A stretch of 64,000 nt of DNA from Elysia chlorotica (taxonomy: Eukaryota; Mollusca; Gastropoda; Plakobranchidae): contig RQTK01000003.1 in assembly GCA_003991915.1 (NCBI GenBank), forward strand, positions 1,807,778 to 1,871,777, written 5' to 3'. The position numbers were made by a program, and so were the translations under genes. Shown here one piece after another: positions 55,062 through 64,000 of the stretch. The notes under the pieces were generated by a model. That model ran no database searches. It was not told the DNA's origin and worked only from the letters and a program-made list of their open reading frames with translations. Positions within the stretch are counted from its first letter, which is position 1. Every line of letters begins with the position of its first letter.

Positions 55062-58000
55062 CTAGACAAAAGAAGAAGAAATGTTAGGAGCTATGCTTAA
55101 TGAACTGCCTCCGTTAGTAGACCCATGCTGTGACCCGTTCCGTCTGTCATCAGAACCTGTGCGGTCTCCACCATACCAGGCGGCCCCCACCCTGTTTTCT
55201 CTCGCAATGGAACTGCGCGGCTGACCGCCCAACCCGATGAATGGCTCGCTCCTCCTGCGGGGCTGCCTATGGTCCACGGGCAGCGCGCAGGACTCTCCAT
55301 AGCTGTGCAATTCCTCGCCCGATCTTGACCTCTTAGACTCGTACAGTCCTTCGTTGCCATTCTTCTTCCCACCCAGAGAATCTAACAGTGTGTCTACAGA
55401 ACCTCGCCGCCCTCCTGGTGAGCTTCCAAAATAAAGAGAAGGGTCTTGGTTTGAAACGTAACCAGAGTCAGGTCGTGGCTGGAACTGATGACTGTGATAA
55501 GCTTTCGTGTCTGTCGCCGGTTGGAATGAACCTCCTCGAGCATTGCTTTGAGTGAGTGGTGGGGTGCTGTCGTAGAAAGGGTTTAGTTGAGGCCATTCTC
55601 TTGGACTTGGCATCGTTGGTGTCTCTCTGCTAGAGCTATATGTTGAGGTTGATGGTTGGTTCCTTGATCGAGAGGAAGGGGGGAGAATCGGCTGGTTTCT
55701 CCATTTATCTTCCCATTGTTGACGACTGACCAGTCTTGGGTCGAAATCGGCTGCGTTTGGTGTGCTCTTCCTCTGGCTTTGCTGCAAACAGTATGCATTA
55801 CTCGGATCGTTGAAAAATAGGTTATCTTCACCAAATTTGGGTGATAGTACATGTGGAGACGATTTCACGTACTGATCGCCGTACCAGTTTCGTGGTCCAC
55901 TCTTTATTACATTTTCGGATTCTATTCCAGTTGGCAGGTTAGGTGGTGAGAAGTCAGAAGGGCTGTAGTCAAGGCTCCCATCGCTGTTCCGAGGCTGTTC
56001 GTATCTGAGAGACACTGGTCTTGCCGCTGTTGGAAGAGTATTATTACTTCGGAGAGTTTGTCCCTGGACTCTAGATGAAAAGGCCACTGCTGCTACTGCT
56101 GTAGCTGAGAGCAACGGAGGTGGTGGTGGAGCTAATGGCAAATCGATTTCGTCGCTGTTTTCCGCCAAACTCTCATCAGACTCGGCACTGACTCTTCGAC
56201 TGTAGTCTTTGCGTCGCAGTGTTTCGCTCCTCACGTTATGAATCGACCTCGGTTTAGGCTTCGGCGCGTGTGGTCCAAAAGTATAAGCGGAGTCAATATC
56301 TTCGTAGAAATGCTCCGATTGGCGAGTGCTCCTTGGTTGGCCCCGGTTTCTATCGGATCTACCATCCCTGACTTCTACCGTGGCTTGTCCTGTTTGAGAT
56401 CTCGGGTATCCTATTTCCCGTGGGGCGGTTCCCCTTTTATTGCCCGACCGATAAACGCCTGGGGGGTTAGTCTCCGAGCGATCGTTGTTTACGTCATCAG
56501 GTTCTATTTTTGTATTCTTTTGCGTGACGTCTACGACTAGTGGTTTGGCTTGGTTTACATATCCATTGCTTCGATTGAGAGTTCCGGTGGGAGTTTGACT
56601 CATGCATGTATCTCTCTTTGCGTGCTTACTGTAGGCGCTTTTGGTGTTTGGTATGTCTACCAGTTTTACTGCAAGATTCTGGCCTCGGCCTTCATTGTAG
56701 TGTTTAGAGCTATTAAATTCTTTACTTTTACCATTGACGTCGTCACTCAAGGATTCCGGTTTCACTAACGTCTTATCTTTGAAATTGACCTTCCCAGTGG
56801 AATCTTGCTGCATTAAAGCTCTCGCGCTCAGAATATTATTGTTGCTCAAGGTGATATTACTCGTGTTACCATACATGTCGTGACTATTGCCCAGGCTACC
56901 ATTATTGTTATTGTAGAACACTTGTAAACTGCTGGCCGCGGAACCAGAGCCGGCAACGCGCTCCTCGTCATCGTACACGGCATTGTTAAAGCTGCGCGTC
57001 TTCTTGGCGCGGGGTGCGCTTGTCACGGGTAGCACTTCCTCCGACAACGGGAGACTGGTCGTGTTGGTAATGCTGGTTAGGGCTGCGGAGTCAGTGTTCA
57101 CCTGGTAGCGTTTGCGTCTGGGTATTGACGAAGGAAATGGTGACTTTATAAAAATAAAAAACAATGGAAAGCAAATAAAAAGCAGATAAAAACAAACACA
57201 GAATGATATATCTGGACATAAAATAAAATAGAAAATCTCGATGACGCTATTTTAAGACAATGTTGTATGGCTTCCACTGTATTGAAAAATGACCTATGTA
57301 GTTGAAATAAAATATAAATCGGTGAATTAAAGTATTAATTATTAACATGTCATGATATATAGGATAATGATGGCTTTTGAAAATTCATGAGTTAAAAAAT
57401 TTACCAACAGCATACATTGATTTAAACAAAGTTAAAATAAAAAGAGAAAACTTTGCTTAAAAAAGAATCTGTTTTTCTAGAAACAACATAGTTTATCGAT
57501 AGTATCTGTACGGTTGTGATTACCATGCTTTTGTATAGGTTTCAACTTAGATAGGCCTATGCCTATTTTAGAGAATCATTATCACGAAAATTATATGTTA
57601 ATTTGTCATATATATGCTACATTGAACTAACCATTTTTTCATTTTTTAAGTTACAGAGATTTCTAAATTATTTAAAGTTGTGTATTAAGCGTTTACATTT
57701 TTACATTTTTACAGCCACTATTCATGCAACGATACGTACGCTTTTCTCCTGCATATAAGGAACGCAAAAATGAAGATTATGACGATGACGAAGATAATTG
57801 CAAATATAATGGCCAGGTACCAGTTATGCCAGCCTTCACCATCGCCCTTGTGTTGGAAAGATAATGGAAATGATATGAGATTAAAAAAAATCACATCAAC
57901 CTAAAAAAAAAGTATCCATTTTAAAATACTTTTAGAGAGAACATTTTTTCAATTACAATGTTAACATGTTGAATTAGCAACACGACTGAAATGTGATCCT

Positions 58001-61000
58001 CTCTTCCCGTTTTTTTCCCACTGGAATCTCACGTTTAGAAGCACGATGCCATTAAAAAAAATTTTCAAACAAATTACCACAGATGACCATAATAATAAAT
58101 AAGTTTTTAATTCGATATTTCATCGAACAATTACAAAGGACGGATTAACATTATTTAAACCTAACTGAGTAATATAATTATTTTATACATTGTACATATT
58201 AAACTCGTCATCACAGAAATACGATTATGGCATAACCCGATAAAGTTAAAAAACAAACAAAAAAACAAAACAAAACAAAACAACACAAACAATAGAATGG
58301 TATTCGTTTCATTTCAATGTCTGTTCTTTAGTTAAGCCAAACTACATTAAAAACATGACCGAATGTTTCAGAAAGTTCACCAATCAGGTTTAAAGCACCA
58401 ATAACAATGACAACAACAATCACAATAACAGCAATAAAACATACAATATATTCATATAAAAATAATACAATAATAAAACATTAGTAATAAACTCAAAGAT
58501 GTATAAAAAAAACAAACAATAATTCTTATGAAGGAAACCCTTGAGTAAAAAATGCACAAAATGGAGGTGAATGTGAATAAAAAAAACACTGTGAGTAATA
58601 AATCTCCATTCATTTTTTGAAAGAAATATAATGATTCAAAATGGTACCATTTAAAAATATCTTACAAAATACAAGCGAACTTAAAATGTTGAAAACATTC
58701 ATTTAGTTTTAATAGTAAATGAACCTCGTAAAACACAAACAATTACCTTTTTATGAGGTTGCTTGGTACGTGATGGTCCTGTAACAATACAGTGTAGAAT
58801 TAATAACCTCAGACTAATATAAAGATATAAGTATGATCAGTGATAATGTACGCGTATAAACTATGCCCCCTTAGAAAAAAACAGCAACAACAAACAAAAG
58901 ACCCTTAAAATTGTTTTAGCGCTTGACATACAGTGCATTATTATTGCATTACATTTACAGTACATCAGTTTTACTTAGTCTTGGCAGTAAAGCATACCGT
59001 TTAACGAAGCACTGAAAGTCTTTGTGATTACAAAACATAAGACACATCTGTATTCAGCCATCCCATATCGCACTATGCACGTTAAAAGTAAAAACATACC
59101 GAAACATGAACACAATCTGAAACTCGCTACATTGCTTCATAATCTATCTAGTCTATAGTCTATCAACCTGAACGAGTACAACAAAACTACATGGCACTCG
59201 CTTTTTGTTTAATGACAGCGGTATTTGAGATTTAATAAAGATTAATCATGTCTTAAGCACTTCATTTGAACCTAGCTTTACGACAGGGGCCTAAAAAACC
59301 AACATAGTTATTATACAATAAACACTGCGCAGAGAGGCTCAAGCAAGCCTAGAACAGTAGAAGCAATGTCAAGTAATTTACCAAAAGATTGGTTTGTTCT
59401 ACTACATTTTACAAAACAAATACTCTCCCATAATTACACCGCTTTTGATTCATCTTTAATAACTAACAGAAACAAGTCGCAACCAAATACCGACATTCTT
59501 TCTCTAAAGGATTCACTTCAAGTGGCAGAGTCTACGTTACGAAGGAGTGTTGATGACCAACGACAATTAAAAGCGGATCTGGATGCCTTCTCTGTCTGGG
59601 AAGAGAGGTGGGACGTGTGTTTTCATTCCGATTATACCAAAATGCCTTACAAAAAGGAATATATTGCCGTATTAGAATAAACCCAAAGAAGCGCAGCCCG
59701 CATTGTGACAAATCGACATAGAAACATCAACAGTGTAGGTGACTTGCTCCAATTTCTAAAAGGCAACATCGTCGCAAAACCTCTAGAGTTACCCTCCTCT
59801 CTAAGATCATTGACATCACTGGCAGTGTAAAGTGCAATTTAACTACACCCAACTGTATTGCTAGCTAGACAAGTCAGGTTTCAAACATACGATTACAAAT
59901 AAAACTCTGCATTAAAAAATTTGGACTACAATTCTTCTTCCCGAAAACGGTATGAGAATGGAACGACCTCCCACAGGAAGCTGTGTCTGCCCCAAGTGCC
60001 GAGGCCTTCCGAGAGAGCATTTCGAAGACTAGATCTAACTTTAAAAAGTTCATGTTAAAAAAATAAGTTTGAATCAATATTCTTTGAACGTTGAAAAAAA
60101 TAATATTCAATATGTAGAATTTGACCAGAAATACCTAAGAATGAGAAAGGTCAGGAAGAAATACAGAGTTTCCAAAGTTTTCCATGTACCTGCAATTCAT
60201 GAACCTATACTAGGCTTTTACCTTTGAGGCTGGTCCCAGGCGTGGAGACGGCCACAGTCCTTGGGGTGGTAGCCAAGTCGCTATTCTCGTTTCTGCTGCT
60301 GGGCGACTCTAGCCTCTGGTCCTCCTCACCTTCCAGCATGTGGCACCATTGACCTTCAAATCCCGGCATGCACAGACACAATGACCCAGAAGTTGTCTCA
60401 ACACAAGTGCCTTGGTGTTGGCAGGGTCGAAGATGACATACTGGGTATCGCTGTTCGCACGTGCGACCTGGAAAAAAAGCAGTGTTTTGATAGTTTGCAT
60501 CAAAACTTGTTAACATTTAACCAGTGCAAACTTTGACAATGGAATGAAAGTACATGATGAATTTAGTTTACTCTGTTGTTTGTCCTTTTATTGAACGTTG
60601 AAATAGTTATCCATTAATCTAAAATGTGTTATAAACTAAAACAGAAAAAAGATTCGTAAGCAGGCTAAAACGAAGGTTTTAGAAGGCTACATGGAGAGAT
60701 CAAAGATACTTTAAATCATCCTGGCCTCAGCACTAGCATGCAGAAAGACGTACGTAAAACCACTTAGTATGGTTAAGAACATTTTAATATCAAATTTTGT
60801 CCAATTTTCCGAGCAGCAAACAAGTGCTTAGTCTCACCTGTAGTGCTGAAAGGACAAGCGCAAGAGAACGAGCCTGGGCTGTTTCTGCAAACTCCACCGT
60901 TCCTGCAAACATCGCCCTGTCTCGAGCATTCGTCCACATCCACCTGACAGTCAGGCCCTTCATAACCTTCAATGGAGACGTAATGAAAAGGAAGGGCGGT

Positions 61001-61851
61001 TTATGTGAATCTTATTCATGACTGTCTTAATAGTGAGAGTTCAGTTAAAACATTGTTGAATGTGTAATTCATAGGAAATGATCCTTGAAGTAGATCTTGC
61101 TTATATAGACATTGAGAAAAAAATTTGTGATTGTTTCTCTGACAACACAACTTACGATTGAAGAGCATGCATTATAAATCATTAATACACTGAAAATGAA
61201 ATTGATATAGAAAACCCATGTCAAAGAACGACAACATGTGCAAAGAGAGCACCAACCTGGGAGACACTGCCTGATCCCATTGGTGCTGTTACAGAAGGCG
61301 TGCTCTGTCCCCGGATTGTCAACCTTGCAGTATGTGCCGCAGGAGTGAGTGTAGAAGTTCTCGTCACACATAGCATTCGCTATCACAGTAATACTAGAAA
61401 GTATGAAATTAGAGAGAAATAATCATGTTAACGGAATGAGCTTTTTTTAAAAAAAATTTCTATCGAATAAAAAGTAACTACAGCAGCAGCAACAACAACG
61501 CACAATGTAAACTAAACCTTAATTTGATTAGACGTTCAATTGCAAAAGCCAATGATATTGACATACTGATCCTGTCAACATCATGAACTCATTTAGTGTA
61601 TCTACAAGAAGCAGCCTGCTCAACTTAGTTGTTATGGAAAATGGAGAAAATATAACATTTAAAGCCAGCAACTAGTATTATTGTCACGATCATCTTTTGC
61701 CTATATTGACAACCTGAATCAATGTTTATTCACGAAATTAAAGGATACACTTCATTGTCTTTGACGACCCTAAAAGAAACACAAGACAGGTAGGTAAACT
61801 GGTATGTACTTCAAGTTAGTCTAACAACGCAATTGTCATACAAAAATGAAA

Positions 61852-61882
<31 letters not shown>

Positions 61883-63961
61883 TTGTGTTGGTCATGGTAA
61901 GAAAATCAAAAATCCAGGCGATGAACACTGACATCAACATGCAAGTCATTGGTTTCGACTGAGCTAACAAGTGATTGCTCACACGAATTTAGAATTAATA
62001 GCAGATTTGGCGAATTAGGATATACAGACTCAAAATATTTGACTACGACAACATTAGCTATTATTTTGAAAAATACTTCTCTCATTATCCCTCTGACTCT
62101 CAATCATAATTATGTGGTCTAAGGGAGGCTTCCTAAATAGTAGGCAAAGTCACGAAGTAGACAAACATTAATTTTTTGCATTAAAAGTCCAAGTGAGTTA
62201 TACAATAAAAAAGTAGGAACAGTTAGATCATGTGTCATTATTGCAGTGTAGGCTGAATATGCTGAATAAAAATTACCATCTGAGTATCAATCTGAACTAA
62301 CTCTCGTAATGATTCATTCGTTCACTCAAATCATTTAGGTGACTTGGCCTGTTTTTAAAGAAGCCTCGGGTCCAAGAATTCCGCAGATTCATATCGAGCC
62401 GCCAACCAGAATAAATGCTTTTACATTAAGTTTGTAAATAATAAGATATGTTATTTAAATATTCAGCTCATTCATGATAGGCCAAATATTTTTAATTTGG
62501 TTGATGGTGCATTCAAAAAGGACTTTCTGAGTACCAGTCTGATCGAACTCCCATAAAGTATTAACGAATTAGATTTAGATCGCTTTGGTCTCTATATGCA
62601 AAAGGTTTGTTTAATGCAACCACTGGGCCTGCGTTTTAGGCGTCCAAGATGTGGACTCATCAATTATAGAAACATTATTTTAACGAAAGAAATGTTTACA
62701 CTTTTTGGATAATGGAATATTTGTAAATTTTTAAACATTAATTATCATTATTTTCTACAAAAATAGTTTAAAAAACCAAACAAACAAAACAACAATAAAA
62801 AAACAACTTGTTACAATATAAGAGGTCTGCAGTTCACTCCTCCACCGACCTTGCCCGCCCCGTCAGGCGATATCTGAGGGCCTGAGAGCCTTCACTGGCC
62901 GCCCGAGGCCAGGTTGAGATGGTGGACGTCAGGACCTCATCACACTGACCCTCGTGAACAGACGAGGCCCCGCAGCACGTCACAAAGATGGACAGCCGGA
63001 TCGGCCCCTGGTACAAGAAAAGTGTTGATAGGTACTGTTTCTATTGATTGATCTGTAAGAATGATGCTGATTTTTGGGCCCTGTTTGTGTTTAGCATGCG
63101 TGCTACTCTAATGAAGGAAAGGGTTTTTTCCTTCTAATTATGTAGATATACCTTTTGTCGATAGCATTTTGCATGTTGGCATAAACGATATGCTGAAGTT
63201 GGGAAAAAATCTCAATGTAGGATTTTAAAACCTAATTACAAGAGTGTCAAACAAAATAACAAAATGAAACAGTGATAGAAGATAGAAATGAAACAAGAGC
63301 TTAGTGTTTCATCGCAGCTATGAAAAATCCGCATCATTAAGTATCCTACAAAATCACACCATAAAACGGCTCCCAATTCAATAATGTGATACCTTCAGGC
63401 CAGCTGAGACGTACTTTCTGATAATTTTGGATACCCTGCTCGTCATTCCAGCTGGCTGAGCTATCTCACCGTCCAAGGAAACGCTACCAGTTTCCTTTAA
63501 AGTTATCAGGCAATGACAAAATAATTGATATTGTGTACTTTTGTATCAAAGATTGCGGGTCGATATTAATAAAGGACATGAATGTAAGCTTTTTTGTTCA
63601 CAAAAACAACTTTTTTTGGCCCTGCACTAAACAGGGTTAAGTCAAAACAGGCTGCGCCATTATACTATTCTAATGCATGGCAATAATGAAAAATTTCGTT
63701 GTGAACAATGGTCTGTGTGGAAATAGATGTATTGCATCTACAGCCTTACAAGAAAGATAGAAGCAATATTCCTTTAATGTGCAAACCTTCCACTCATCAA
63801 ACTGGAGTTCAAATGGGTTTGGGATGATATTGGAGCCTTGCGTGGCGCGGAGCAGCGTTCTGAAGGACACTCTCTCTGTAGAAGAGAAGGGCGAGGCCAT
63901 GTCTTTCGGCAGGAGATCTGTCTCTACCCGGGTCAGACTGCATGGGTAGCTGGGGTCATAA
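55062..63961 (-). CDS. DSL/EGF single-pass membrane protein, Notch-ligand-like, with giant cytoplasmic tail (5' partial)
   Basis: Eight minus-strand exons join in phase: 63787-63961, 62850-63007, 61257-61393, 60838-60966, 60222-60467, 58747-58778, 57740-57846 and 55062-57117, giving 1012 codons. The signal peptide and first exon(s) lie beyond the window. In order: a divergent MNNL/C2-like region with [19 protein letters not shown]; a DSL domain with six cysteines ([34 protein letters not shown]); a calcium-binding-type EGF ([24 protein letters not shown]); a second EGF ([12 protein letters not shown]); a Ser/Thr linker; one transmembrane helix ([20 protein letters not shown]) with CRRKARKR stop-transfer; and about 685 cytoplasmic residues rich in Ser, Pro, Asn and Arg with an APPPPPLL stretch. 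The C-terminus SSFV fits a class I PDZ ligand. Such ligands bind Notch on neighbouring cells. Two EGFs with such a long tail is unusual. Confidence 0.88.
59480..60060 (+). mobile_element. LINE reverse transcriptase 3' fragment in a DSL-gene intron
   Basis: The plus strand carries the end of a non-LTR reverse transcriptase, antisense to the host gene: [20 protein letters not shown] (about 59548-59607), then [13 protein letters not shown] after a stop at about 59678, and NSFFPKTV with ND(L)PQEA-type residues near 59930-59990 in another frame. It ends in AAAAAATAAG near 60060. Several stops and frameshifts show it is dead. It lies in the intron between the exons ending at 60222 and starting at 58778. 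Confidence 0.75.
61858..61882. repeat. Poly-G run of about 25 bases
   Basis: A pure G homopolymer in the intron between the DSL-domain exon and the preceding exon of the DSL gene. Its length may be unreliable in sequencing. The rest of this 1.4-kb intron shows nothing recognisable. Confidence 0.95.
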
Positions 63962-64000
63962 CTGGGAGAAGATCAACGTGAAGATCAACGTCAAAACAGA

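Noticed and set aside
55097..55852. Alternative minus-strand frames (91 and 89 codons) inside the DSL tail exon
   Set aside because: They are shadows of the long tail frame, which is the one in phase with the transmembrane exon.
62834..63016. Short frame starting [11 protein letters not shown] taken as an independent small protein
   Set aside because: The first residues come from intron sequence. The real exon begins at the acceptor at 63007 and is part of the DSL gene.

Overview
The window is nuclear DNA of an animal. It is AT-rich and full of microsatellites. The genes are split by GT-AG introns, and many transposon families are present (mariner, two LINE remnants, a Penelope-like element, a long-TIR element with a decayed family-B DNA polymerase, TIR MITEs and a tRNA-derived SINE seen at least eight times). 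The gene content (BLOC-1 subunit, SYF2, a Notch-ligand-type DSL gene) is metazoan. The repeat style suggests a lophotrochozoan, most likely a gastropod mollusc. That placement is inference, and I cannot name a species.

Six protein-coding loci can be supported; five are rebuilt exon by exon with matching splice phases. (1) Minus strand, from the left edge to about 11.4 kb and perhaps 19.2 kb: an AGC-family kinase that has lost the catalytic HRD and DFG aspartates, so a predicted pseudokinase. (2) Minus, 22.9-29.8 kb: BLOC1S3, six exons, complete, 205 aa. (3) Plus, 31.6-32.2 kb: a Maf/ASMTL-type nucleotide pyrophosphatase with an uninterrupted CDS. (4) Minus, 35.3-36.3 kb: ketohexokinase, also uninterrupted. 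(5) Plus, 46.8-52.1 kb: the splicing factor SYF2, seven exons, 234 aa. (6) Minus, 55.1 kb to the right edge: a DSL/EGF single-pass membrane protein resembling a Notch ligand, with only two EGF repeats but a cytoplasmic tail of about 685 residues. Its N-terminus lies beyond the window.

Layout: BLOC1S3 and Maf are divergent, Maf and ketohexokinase convergent, and SYF2 and the DSL gene convergent. Introns of the pseudokinase hold a mariner palindrome and an internally deleted LINE. If the candidate first exon is right, its first intron also holds the polymerase-bearing TIR element. The BLOC1S3 last intron is an extreme pyrimidine tract plus a SINE. The stretch from 36.3 to 46.7 kb has no gene I recognise and is made of duplicated repeats, a 533-bp MITE with a clean 8-bp target duplication, homopolymers, GA tracts and a SINE array.

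The most notable items are the DSL protein with the giant tail, the AGC pseudokinase, the long-TIR element carrying a broken polymerase fragment, and the Penelope-like insertion bracketed by identical 149-bp direct repeats. No CRISPR arrays, operons or genuine tRNA/rRNA genes were seen.
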